From Morchella semilibera (taxonomy: Eukaryota > Ascomycota > Pezizomycetes > Pezizales > Morchellaceae), in contig WBVU01000003.1 of the NCBI GenBank assembly GCA_009192285.1, positions 5,115,973-5,179,972 of the forward strand: a stretch of DNA of 64,000 nt, read 5' to 3'. Shown piece after piece: positions 22,766 to 34,700 of the stretch (position 1 is its first letter; each line of letters starts with the position of its first letter). Below the pieces are notes generated by a model. That model had not been told where the DNA came from, made no database searches, and saw only the letters and a program-made list of their open reading frames with translations. The position numbers and the translations under genes were made by a program.

Positions 22766-24148
22766 TATGGGCGAAAGGGGGAGAGGGGAGCTTCGCCGGA
22801 GGCCGAGTAACTAAACAACTACCGAGTAGTTGCAACAACAACACCTAGCGAATGTATACTTTCTGCCAGTGAGTGTAGAGAAGGAGAAGGAGAGGGAGAT
22901 GATAGACAGACAGACAGCAGAAGTTGAGAAAAAGATTGATCTGACTGTCTGTCAAGAGAGTGGGGGAGGGTGAGTGACCAGGAAGGCGGAGAGGAGAGGT
23001 GTTAACTTTTAGGGTCTGTATGTAAAGTAAGTAACATAATCTACATAACTTACCGGGGAGTCGCACTGTGCATGCATGTTGTCTTGGCTTGGCAACGTGG
23101 ATGGATCTCAAAGTAACCGGTACTACAAGTACATACTTGTATCTATTCCCAGTCACTATTCCCGGATATTGGCCCGGCGTGGAGCTGACGACTCGACGAG
23201 GGCCGGACTTGCGTAAGTATTTTTCTATATGCAAGTACAATGTACGTATATAATCTTCTCCCCGGATGCGCAGGTACCGAGACGTAATTAATTGTGTTTT
23301 TTTATTGCATCCATGCTCGCTAGAAGAATAGATCGACGAAACCATACTTACCTACATGTATCGCGATAGACCTACGCATCAGCCAAACATACATGTATCA
23401 TACCCATAAATTTGGGGCTACAGAGTGCTGGCCCTTCTGGCCCCTAACCTCTTCAAAATCCTAAGGCATTGGTAGGTTTACAAATTCGAGTGTGTTGCGT
23501 CTAATGGCAGATCCCAAAATCACAGATTGAAACCACGGTTTCGGTAGTTTATCCATAAACTGCGCGCAAAGAAACCACTTTTATAATCAAATAAACCAAA
23601 TAAACCAAATAAATCGGTTTTTAACCCAGCTGAGCTGAGTCAGCGTCAAGTACTTGACATGTAGTCCAATCGGAAACGAGGGTGATTTCCAGGTGGGGGC
23701 CGGATTCCCATGTACGTACTCACCTCCAGATAGATACAACGACATATACACAGAACTTGTTTCTTTTACAGGATGTGAGTGATGTGCATCGATACGGGAG
23801 TAACAATATGTGTGTGTTTAGACAGGAAATTTTGAATTTTAAAGATCCATGAGAGCTTACACGCAATTACATGTAGGACAAGCTCCCCCCCCCCCCCTTC
23901 CGTTCTAGCTGTGGATGCATATAGGTATTAAAAACACGAAATATCACTCATTACCCCTCTATGACCACTCCAATTACACTCTGCTGTAAGGTGCGCAACT
24001 ACAAAATCTAAAAAGACAAAACACAATACATCAGTCAAATAAATAATTCATTATATTTCCGCAATGCGCTATCATGTAGGTCCTTGTATTCTATAGACTT
24101 ATTATTACCCCAAACCACTACAACCACTACACCACAACTAACTGCTAC
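22766..24148. other. Intergenic between ALG5 and KDSR, no gene seen
   Basis: Contains the ALG5 upstream region with a CAGA/GACA simple-repeat patch near 22905, three TACATGTA octamers (23353, 23390, 23868) and a C-run near 23886. A 166-codon frame here has low-complexity composition and no family. Confidence 0.5.
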
Positions 24149-25336
24149 CTACAAAAACATCTGCGTCCTCTCCCCCGGCCCTCCAATGCCCCCCTCCCTC
24201 GGCCCCGCCGCCTTCTTCCCCCTCATAGGGATCCCGCGCTTGTTTACATACTTCCTTACATCACCATCCATCATCCGTCCCACCACCAACCACACCACAG
24301 TCACCACCCACGCCAGCAGCGTATCCCACCACCAGCACCCCCTAGGACTGCCCCCCCAACACCCGCCCCTCATCGCCTCCCCCAAGAGGTTCGTCACCAC
24401 CAGACTCTGCCCCTTCTCCAACCCCTTCACGCACGCCTCCGCCACGACCTCCGGCGTCTGCCCCTCATCGCCCCCCTCCAATATCTTTGTGAGCTCCGGC
24501 TTCTTCGTCTGCTCAATCTCAAAGCCCGGGCTGTAGATGGTGGCCGGGAAGCAGCAGTGCACGTCAATGTCGTACAGGATGCACTCCTGCCTCAGGCCGT
24601 CGGCCAGCGTGCGGATGGCCGCCTTGGCCGGCGAGTACGCGTTGTAGCCCGCGATGGTGTAGAACGCCATGACGGTGCTCGTGAAGACGAGGTGGCGGCG
24701 GGGGACCCCCCGGGGAAGCGGGTACCGCATCATGAGGTTGATGGCGGCGTGTGCCGTGTACATGACGGAGAAGTAGTTTGTGCGGACCTGGGCCTCGAGC
24801 TCGGCGGGGGAGAGGTCCTTGAAGAAGCCGGGGACGGCGAAGCCCGCGCAGGTCCAGACAATGTCCGGGACGCCGTGCCACGCGCGGATCTCGTCCAGCA
24901 TGCGGACGCATTCGGACGACTCGGTGAGGTCGGCGCTGACAAACATAAACTTCTGCGTGCCGGGATTGAGGGCGGCAGCTTCGACTTCTGTTAGGGCTGA
25001 AGCGAGCTTGGTGGTGTCGCGGGCGACGATGGCGACGTGGGCGCCTTTGCGAGAAAGGAGTTTGGCGACGGCGAGGCCCATCCCTTGGGAGCCTCCGGTA
25101 ATTACTACTAGCTGTTTGAGGTGTTAGATTTATTTTTATTTTTATTTTTTTATTTTAATATATATATATACACCAAATTTACATAGCTAGGAGGGTAGGG
25201 GGGGACATACCCGCCCCTCAACAGGGAGCTTGTTCTCTCGCCAGAACATGTTATAGACTGCTGAAGGTATGGTGATTGCGGCAGCGGTGGCAGCGGCAAG
25301 TGTCAATGGACTTGCGGAGGGTATGGAGAATGGCAT
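24149..25336 (-). CDS. TSC10: 3-ketodihydrosphingosine reductase (KDSR/TSC10)
   Basis: An ER short-chain dehydrogenase that reduces 3-ketodihydrosphingosine to dihydrosphingosine with NADPH, the second step of sphingolipid synthesis. Two exons on the minus strand, 25211-25336 and 24149-25111, give 362 residues. The 99-nt intron (GTATGT...AACAG, branch CTAAC) joins the N-terminal membrane helix (about residues 11-30) and KLPVEGR to LVVITGGSQGMGLAV, the nucleotide-binding loop at residues 43-57. The catalytic set is visible: N154 in TNYFSVMYTA, S187 in FTSTVMAF, and Y201 and K205 in YNAYSPAKAA. Near the C-terminus a Trp/Val-rich hydrophobic segment (LLAWVVTVVWLVV) and the tail KYVNKRGIPMRG match the family. 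I chose the MPFSIP start because the upstream frame is a His/Thr repeat from a TG-rich leader. Confidence 0.93.
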
Positions 25337-28163
25337 TTTCAGCTTCTGGGAGGGGGGTTGGTGTGTGTGTGTGTGGTGGATGTGCAAGGGCGACGTGTAG
25401 CTGTATTACGTGACGGGTTCAATCACGTGAGTAACCGAGTGACCGGTTGTGATTAAGGGGTGGTGTTTTTGGCAAAACCTCCGACCAGAGTGGTGAGAGG
25501 GGGCGAAGAAGGTATGTAGAGTTGGTGAAGTATCGTAGAGGTGATAATAGTGGCGTGGGCGGCAGACCCGCTTGGATCTTTTGGCATACAGTCGATAGAG
25601 GTAACCCCAGCTTGATCATTGAGAATAGTCACCCTGTAATTATAAGGGTGTTTGTTTACGGTCCTTCTAGGCTTTATCAATACAAATTCACTTTTAGTAT
25701 AAGGGCGAGCGCTCTAGATCTATAAGAGTACGTACCGATCCTTGGTCCCGATGTACCCTTATTCCATAAACCGTCGATGCTAACACGACCCCTCATATCA
25801 TGTAAGACCAAAAGCCACACCATTAACAAGTACCACAGAATTTATTAGCACTAGCCACTTGTTGGCATTTTGGGAATCGAAGGGGTGTCGGCATTGTCTC
25901 GACGGTTTATGGGATAGAGAGATTCGAATTCGATTGTAAGGCGCTCCACATACTGACAATATCTCGTATTCCCAAAGTCACCGGGGAAACGTGGCTCTAA
26001 ATTAAAGTTTGACCGCAAGCTGGCATGACATGAACAAACTTAGGAAAGCTGCAAGCTTACAAGGAAAACAACGCACAAACTCTCGCCGCCCACCCCCCGT
26101 TATAACCACCGCTAACCTCAATTGGAAGGTAAAGGGAACCACGTACCTATGTAGGTACATACATGTATATACGAAACACCAATTATTAGAGGTATGTAGA
26201 GAAGGCGACGACCCGGCCTGTTTGTTCATCTAGACCCGTACCGACTATTATTTTCACTTGAGGCCTTAGCAGAAAATATGTACAACACACGCGTATCCCT
26301 TACTAACACTATAGCTGAACAGAATTCAAACAACTTCCGTGATATTAGAACCTTGCATCAACTGGTGAGCTAACAGACAGCCAGCAACTTTGTCGAGTAT
26401 GCAGTATTGATTCTAATTTATGTGTTGAACCTTTGGTGTTCAGATATAAGTTCAAATGTCGGGTCTGGCATTATTCAATTTGCGGTATACAGCGGCCTTT
26501 TCCACGAGCCATTAGTAGAACCTAAATGCACTCCAGCAATCACTTAGCCCGTTCTCTGCCCCTGCTGTAAATACTGTAAATATTAAAACCCAAGGCCTTG
26601 GTCGCTTTATAAACTGCTTCTTTAAAGTTTTATTGTGGCCCACATGCACGAGGACGCTTAAGACGAGGGTTGAAGCGCCTTGCCACCGCTGACTTTGTCC
26701 TCGGAGACAGGATTATATTATCATATAGGGAATGAATGACTCTGATATCAAAGAGGGTTCTTGGCTATACCCAGGAGGGTGAGTCCAGCAGCCAAGATTG
26801 GAAGGTCTCGAGGGAAGGTCACAAATACAACCGTCTTCAGGGGCCACACTACAAGTTGGGGTTGTCGTTCTTCTGCGGAGGTGTTTCGTGGAGTCAGCCA
26901 GCTATATACTTGATATCTTTCAAGTACTGGATTAGTTTAAGTTACTCAACAGATCATTTTGATATTCCAACACTGCTAGCTGTTTAGGCCCAGACAAACA
27001 GATCCATAGCTAGGACACGTACAATACACTCCCGTTACTCGCCATGATCTTTGGGTCTATAAAAGAGATACTTCTTGGGCCAGTGAAAGCTTGTTCGTAC
27101 GTCTATTCTCCAGCCCAGCCAGCCTGCTGCTTACATATATATACTCCAACCTTCCTCCAGTCCCGCTCCCCAAAACTAGCCGCAACCGACCCCACATGAA
27201 ATGCTATAATATAAGACCTCCTCAAACATAAAACTGACCTCTCCACCCTCAATAGAAACCTTAGGCCAACAATCACTTTTGGTCAAAATTACTAGTTGCA
27301 GGGATCTTTTTGCTGGGTGGGCAAACAGCATTTCTCAAAATTGATTCTTGGCCTAAAATCTCTAATACGGCCATTTCCTACCTTTTCTCAAAAGTCGGCT
27401 GCGCGCTAGGGCGGGTGATAATTCATGATCCGAGAAACCTGTTCAGAGCGAGAGGCGGGGGGGTGGGTGGTGGGTGGGTAGTGGGTCGATGTGCGGGGAA
27501 TACACACCACTGTTTAGGCAACACACACACACATGCCTCGATCGGCTAATTATAAACCCTCATGACATGTCATATTTTGAACACCTGAGTATTCCGCTAC
27601 ATAGAACTAGGCCAGACTTGAGGCCCCCAGGGTTATTTACTCGAAACAATTTATTCCTCTGATGCCTCAATCTATATAAGTAGACACCCGTAAGATCGGC
27701 TAGTGAAGTCTACAGCCAACCAATTAACCTCAGAATCAAATTATAATAACAAAAATGTGCCCTAAACCTGTCATTGTAGTGTTATACAGGACTTTCTAGG
27801 CATAATGCCCCCCCCCCCCCATTGATACAAACTAAGAACCAAAACTAGGCAAAAGCATTATAACAACTCCCAGATGTTGGCGGGAAATGCCGTAAATTGG
27901 AATAGATGAAAAGGGGAGAGAAAGAAAAAAAGAAGAACCACACATACATGCTTGTCCCAGAATGCAAATAGAAAATGAGAAGAAAATAAATAAAACGTTA
28001 AAGCGTTAAGGCATTTTAAGTCGTTATCGTAGTGTCATAATCATAATCGTTATACGTTATAGTCCACACATAATCATTCGTCAATGTCATAATCATCAAT
28101 CATCTTTTTGTCCTTTTTGTCTTTTTTTTTCTTCTTTTGGTCACGGTTGAAACGGTAAGACCT
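25337..28163. other. Intergenic, no gene seen
   Basis: Contains the MITE at 25762-25914 and simple repeats, including a C-run near 27808. No coding sequence is supported. Confidence 0.5.
25762..25914. repeat. 153-bp MITE with TTCCATAAACCGTCGA arms, TA duplication
   Basis: TA stands on both sides (25760-25761 and 25915-25916). The left arm begins TTCCATAAACCGTCGATG and the complement of the right arm TCCCATAAACCGTCGAGA. Beyond this the arms match more loosely. No coding capacity. Confidence 0.78.
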
Positions 28164-28748
28164 TTACCGCTTGCTCCCCATATCTCGTTCGGCCTCCTGT
28201 AGCCGACGCCGCCGGAAGTCCAATTCCTCGGGGAAGTTTCCGCTCATCGGGGATGTAGGAGCAGTCTCTGGTATTTTTGTTTTTTGCAGTTGAGACCGTG
28301 GCTGATCACTGTCCATTTCATTTACCTATGGGTGATGTCAACAGTTTGACCAATCAGTCCCTCAAATGAGTCCACATACCCATGAGAATACATCCCTAAC
28401 GACAAGACTCCTCACAGCTTCCCGTTGATCATCATCTAGGTCGATATCACACATTTGACCGTCTTCTTTCCACCTTGCCTCCAACGAATCCCCTGACCAC
28501 GCGGCTGTCGGGGGGTTCGACGACGGAATTACCCATAGTAAGCTTCCACTATTACCGCTAGTACCTCGTGCACGGTTCGGGGAATAAGAAGCCATCCCTA
28601 GGGCTGTGGCAGCGGCTGAGAGCGAGAGTGCGAGATCGGCATTGTGGGGTATTAGTGCGGGGCGACGACCACGAGATGCAAGGGCCTGCGGTGAGGGTAT
28701 AGATGGGGGAGAAGATGACTGTTGCTGCTGCTGAGAAATTGTGGCCAT
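28164..28748 (-). CDS. Small hypothetical protein, two exons
   Basis: I do not recognise the family. Exon 1 is 28380-28748 and exon 2 is 28164-28325. The 54-nt intron (GTATGT...CATAG) is phase 0 and joins RDVFSW to VNEMDSDQPRSQ, giving 176 residues. The N-terminus is a Gln/Ser/Pro-rich stretch with SQQQQQ. A small Ala/Leu helix follows (LALSLSAAATALGMA), then an acidic patch DIDLDDDQREAVRSLVVRD. The tail is strongly charged (LDFRRRRLQEAERD) and may form a helix. No signal peptide or membrane segment is visible. A canonical intron that joins two composition-matched frames and leads to a clean stop supports a real gene. The product is probably nuclear or cytosolic, but that is inference from charge alone. 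Confidence 0.65.
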
Positions 28749-29976
28749 TGTTGCAGTGGGGGCTGGGTCCAGGATAGGGAGGGGGCTGTAAAGCGAGGGC
28801 TTTGTGTTATGGGAATGGGGTTACAAGTTTATTGAAGTCGTTACAGAATGCTGGCACTTGATCGGTGATGTCAGCTTAAAAGGATACGACAAGGTGAAGG
28901 AACAAACAAAGAACTCATGCGCAACGCAACGATAGTGTACAAAACAACCAAGAGTATTATAAGTATAAAATGGTCAATAACAAGATTAATTGGTGGTGGA
29001 AGAACTCACAATGTCGGAGCGTCGGGATAAATTCAATTCAATCCGCACTTCCTTCTTCGCTCAATGCTCGGGGCGGGCTTTAAAAGGAGTTTGGAAGTGT
29101 TAGAGGAACCTTCTATGAGAGAGATCAACAAAGAGTACACGGTGGGTGTCAACAAACATGCAACTACATGTACCTACTGCTGCACGCGGCAATCGGGTTC
29201 TATTGGCCGTTAAAGTTAATAGTCAGCCACTGTGGCTTGCAATTGATCTGATGCGAAGTTGGAGCATGTGGCTTGGCCATGGCATTATGGCCCCGGCCGG
29301 GCCAAAACAAACACACGTAGTTTTTTCAACCACTAATTCCTTAGCTATGATACCTAGGGTTTGATAGAAGGTGTAGTTGTATCTGAATTTTGTTATTTAA
29401 AACCTGTTACTTGATCAATTGACTACCCCTGACCAGTATCTAAGTGTAAATTTTCTTAAAGTCCCCACGTATATAGCATCGGTCGAGCCCATGGCCGATG
29501 CCCTTGGACAAAGGATTACACGTAATAGCACCAATCCCCATAGGAGGTCCTAGTCCAACAGTTGGCGATAATGCATGGAAAAAGGCCCAAAACTTCCTTA
29601 GCTAGAAATTAAAGAATAGTTATATAATACTATAGTTCAACTACTCCCAGAAGAGTGACAGCCGCCCTCTACTCTCTCGGGGGCTGGATCTATAATTCCG
29701 ACCAAGGGCGAGGTCGGACTACACTAGACTTATGTCGGAGCTCGTTAGCACATATATACAGGCACCCACGGAGTGATCATAAGGCGGATCCCGTCTGATG
29801 GTGATCAGGGATTTGAGGCCAATAACAGAGCCAGGTTCTGGACGCCAAGGGCAAATTACTACAAACAAAACCATCAGGCAGGATCCACCGTCAGTAGGTG
29901 AGCGACTGTAGCTTAGCTCTGGTCTTCCTTGGCTAGCTGTCTTATGGCGTTTAGGAAGAAGTGCTCTATATATGTA

Positions 29977-30328
29977 CTCAGGGTGTCGGAAAGTGATAAT
30001 TTATCAACCACCAGAGGGTTACATACCATGCGATTATTTCCAGGTTAATATGAGCGTTGAGATACATATTGTGACCAGGAACTAAAAAAAAAGAGTCTGT
30101 TATCAATTCGTTTCTGCGACCTTTACCGCTCATTTTTACTACCTTGAAGTGACGTACACCTCTTCCCTGTAAAGCAAACATTTAGTACCCAGACATCTCT
30201 AGATACATTCTAGGTAATAATAGAGGGAATATATACTCGAAACTCCACCTAGAAAGTATTTTCAGTTGGTGTACTTGGATGTATTTAGGCGTTAAGTCAA
30301 AATGTGCATCACTTTCCGAAACCCTGGG
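29977..30328. repeat. 352-bp non-autonomous element, TA duplication
   Basis: TA stands at 29975-29976 and 30329-30330. The left arm begins CTCAGGGTGTCGGAAAGTGA and the complement of the right arm CCCAGGGTTTCGGAAAGTGA. The 352-bp interior encodes nothing recognisable. TA duplication and arm form place it with Tc1/mariner-like non-autonomous elements. Confidence 0.83.
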
Positions 30329-31222
30329 TACATACTCGTGTTGCCAGTTACTAAGTGCCTGCAACCGCAATCATCTAGATCTCTCTATGTATGGCAGTAG
30401 GTGTCTACAGACTTACCCCTATAGCTACATCTGTAGTGTTTAGGCACTCTTGGTGCACACATACGTCTCGAGGCAGATAAGGACATAAACATCATATATA
30501 CTGTAAATTAAATCACTGCTTGCAATATACATGAAGTACGTGTACTCTCGTGTTTAGATTCTATAGTGTGCCCCGAGTACACCTTAGCTACAGTATATTC
30601 ACTCATCTGAAAACTGAGTACATGTAGATACTTATTTGTACTTGTAGTTACCACATGTACAGACAGTTTACTGTTCACCATAGGTGCATGCATGTACGGT
30701 ACTTTCAGATACGGAGATTTTAGTCTAGAATGTATGTTATGCATAGTCATCGAAGATCTAGAAGAGCCGTTGATTACATTACAAATGCTGCAGCGATGGG
30801 GAGAATTGTTGTAGAAACATTAACAGGGTTTAGCTAGGTGACTAGCCAATAAGACTCTTTACCATAAATGTACTTCTACCATAATTTTCCCCATTTCTGT
30901 ACTATATACACGAGCCGTGGGGCTGCATCTCATGACGACCTTTTGAAACTATCTGATTGCTTGCATGGTGTAGAAATATATCTCTATATAGCTATTACTC
31001 GCTTACTGGGCGATGACGGATCCTACCTAGTGGTAGCCAGGGATTTAAGACCAATAACGGATCGATACAATGCTTAGTATCTGCATAGGATATATGCTGT
31101 GTACCGTAAATACATGTATTTGACGCTAGCGTTGCTGCCCTTTATCGCACCAAGAAAACAACACTTTGAGTACTTCTTGGTGCAAACGAGGCTAGCGAGT
31201 ATCTATGGTACTTGTATGTGTA

Positions 31223-31345
31223 CTCGCAAATTCATAGCGTTTTTGAACACAACCGCTATTACATGACATACAAAAATGTAGTCTTGGCGGGTTTTTTATG
31301 TGTATGCAATATTAGTCGTGTTCAAAAACGCTACGAGATTGCGAG
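31223..31345. repeat. CTCGCAA-type palindromic MITE, TA duplication
   Basis: TA at 31221-31222 and 31346-31347. The arms begin CTCGCAA and share TAGCGTTTTTGAACAC with 26 of the first 29 bases equal. The whole 123-bp unit folds on itself. A related half-copy (TGTGTATGCAATA, then GTCGTGTTC) stands at about 41592-41651. Confidence 0.85.
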
Positions 31346-31739
31346 TAGTACCGAAACAGAGTACTTCAGGTAGGTATGTACTACGTATATGCATGCACGG
31401 GACGCTACCTGGATGCCTCCTCTTGCTCACTTTTTTCCGTGACCAATTTAAACTCTTGTTATCATTCTCTGTACTATCGAGCCCGGTTACCTCTCTAGAC
31501 CGATATGCCAATCCTGACCATGAGTCCCCCACACAGTAGAAACATCAACCAGATTCTGGAGGGCCTAGGGGGGCGTACCATCAATTCAAAAGACTTATGT
31601 ATATCCATTTGTAGTGGTTTGGTGAGTCTCCTGGAATTAAGAGGTTCTCAAGATAGACTGCTAAACTATGAGAGCTCCATACTCATCACTTTAGAAGGGC
31701 TTTTAGGCCTGTACTTTATACTGTGTCATTGATGAACAT

Positions 31740-34700
31740 ACAGAACCCGCGTTGTTCTCATTTGATGGATTCTTTTAACTAAACATCGAAGTAGTGCCGG
31801 CTGATTACTCCAGTTTTTACTTAAGATTACTCGAGCTATTTTATAATCTTCATCTCAAGAAAACTCTTATCTGCAGAGTCTTTGGGCCTTTGTAAGCTTA
31901 TGGTGTCTCAAGAATTCAGAAATTCCACAGCCCCAAATTTATCCGGGTACCCAGTCTAGAACAAGATTGGATTACACGGTTATTGGAAGCAGTTGGTTCC
32001 GATCGACAACGCTATTATAATTATCGAATATCAATCAATACAGTGCTTCTGAGTCGAAAAACAGCATTTTGTTGGTATTTAAAGGATCATTTTATATACT
32101 AATTCAAGCATGGCTGTGTACAGAAAGGTTGCAATTCAAATTCTTAAAGTCCTGCGCGTCTAAATCCCACAGATATCCTATACTGGTGGGTTAACAAGAC
32201 TGGGCAGGCAGCTTCTACATTAGATCCAAATAGATTGTCATCGCCTTGTAGAGTGGCGGAAGCCAAACGTTACATGAGTTATAATTATCTCATGGAAACA
32301 GAAAAGGCCCCTAGCCTTGTACCTCTTAAGCTTACGAAATAATAGGTTGGGTCCTCCAAAACCTCGAAACCTGTCATAAATCTGTCTAGTTTCAGGATTT
32401 CAAGGACTACATACACAACATTGGCCAATCTTACCTTCCTAGAATGTATAGGGGCTGTATATCTACACCAGAAAAGCTTCTTGTTTACCTGGTACGTATT
32501 ATGTGTTGCCCATGTTTCCAGAGGTTAGTATTACTAATTTTCTCCGATAAATACTTGGATTAATAATAAAAGAACTTGCATTAACGGCGAACTGCGACCC
32601 CACTATGCATATGACTGAAAGTCCCGAGCCGAAATCCACAGTCCAACCTCTAGGGCAAGTTTACCAGAGCGATCCAACACTTGTAAACTCCGTTTCAACT
32701 ATCTTTTTGTTAGGCCTTGGTCCTTGGAAACTCCGTAATCACACGTCTCCATATCTAAACTATAGGCTACTCCAACAATATTAGATGAGTTCAAAGATAT
32801 CAAGTTAGTTTATGGAGCATCTTTTTTAATATGGGGGATTATCCTACTGACGATCGGGATGCGGATTTGGTAAGGCCTAATTACGCTTCCTAGATTGACT
32901 ATTCTATACTAGGCTGACAAAATCAATTAACTAGCCCACTTTTCTCTACTCTCTGCTCCTTACACAATAAAGCAAGCTTTCCTAGCTAATGGTGACACGC
33001 ACACATCCTCCCACTCACCTTATTCCACCGTTCACCGAATTAACCAGGCGTACACCAGATCCATACATAAGACCTCATACAAGCTCAGAAACCGAGGGGC
33101 ATTCTTCCCTAAATCCGGACTCAAGTAGTCAATGGTACGGGGCCACTTTTCTTACCATTTTCTGATGTATTTGAGCACAGATCACTAAGATTCTACCAAT
33201 ATCCTTAGCGCACCCTATAAATCCCCAAAATACTACCAAGTAACTGATTTATCATTGATGTAGGTCTGCCTTGAGTCATCGGTGGTATCGAGCTCGGTCG
33301 CAAAATCTCTACAAAAGTGTACTGGATGGATCTGCAGGGTGTGATATCGTTAAAAGAGGAGTCGAACACCAGGGTCAACCCCCATTCAAACCCCAGAATT
33401 CCGAGGGCCGCAAAGCGAGTATAATCGTTTGGAAGACACCCCTAGATGTTACAGTACGGATCTGCCCAGTACTGATTTGTTCACTCACGAACTTTGTCCC
33501 TCGTATAAACTAACGGTACTCTAGCCCATGGGCATGATGGATACTTAAACCCATCATGTTTTCCTTGCCATTTGCCATTCCAGTCTCCGCCAAAGATTCA
33601 AGAACACACTTTCGATTGAGGAGTATCACTAAGCTCATGTTGATTTATATCTGAATACCTATTCCCGTTTAATATTAGTGCGAGTACAATCGCAAAGCAA
33701 AGGCCATCAACAGACTGCAACAGAACCCCCTAAACCTCAATCGAGGTAGTTTCAGAGCTACAAGCTGTATGTATCTTTTAGATTTTAATAGCGGGGCTAT
33801 TATAACTTAGAGACTGATTGTACACTCAAAGGTCTGGTTAAGTAGTACTCTACTTGGGCAGGAGGACCTAGCCAGCTAGCTACGAAGGTAGTGTCAGATC
33901 TTTCTTGACCTGGTTGTTCATGTTAATTGACTGCTGGATAGTACTCCTATGAGAGACTGCCTAGACTTGAAACGTCCCTGGAAATAATTAATACCATTTG
34001 TTGTAAAAGCAAACAATAGCCTTACAACGGTACGTAGGCCAAGCAAGGCCGCACCAACAAAATAACGTCCAAGATGGTCTGATGAGATTTATGAATTTTT
34101 AATAGACCTTGCTCCTGGTTGAACCAGGATGCTTTCTTTTACCGAACACCCTGGCGGTCGTATTAGCTCGCGGCCAGTGCCAGGCGCCTATAACATAAGT
34201 GGCCAGAACACCACGCCCCAACCACGTGCTACCCTGAGGGCTGGATTGTATTTGTCACGATAAGACATAAATGCTATGACTGGAGTCAGATACACGTTCC
34301 GAGCCATCGGTCCATGTAACATGCTACAAGTTGAGTTGACGTGTGTAGCTTTCTTAGGCTCCATCTTGCCGAGAACACTCATCATTCAGGAATTGCTAGG
34401 CCTTCAGATGCGTGGATCGCCTTCGCTCTCTCCGATTGGATCTTTCGGCGGATTATAGACAGCCCCAAATGTTACTTCTTGTCGGCCATGACGTGAAATT
34501 GATCTGCTGACATTTGGGCCGGCTTCTTTAGTGGTATGTATAGAAATTTCAGGGCATCAGATGTTAAACATAGCCCGTATCTCTGAACCTGCTGGTTGCT
34601 ACTTCCCGATCACCGATACCGCTACGTTAACCTTTTATCGACACTAACTCTAGCCCTAGCTAGTCCATGCATGAACTCTTATTCAGGTAGAAAAGTGCAG

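Noticed and set aside
22845-23345. 166-codon minus frame
   Set aside because: Low-complexity and repeat-derived sequence, with no domain and no splice-consistent neighbours.
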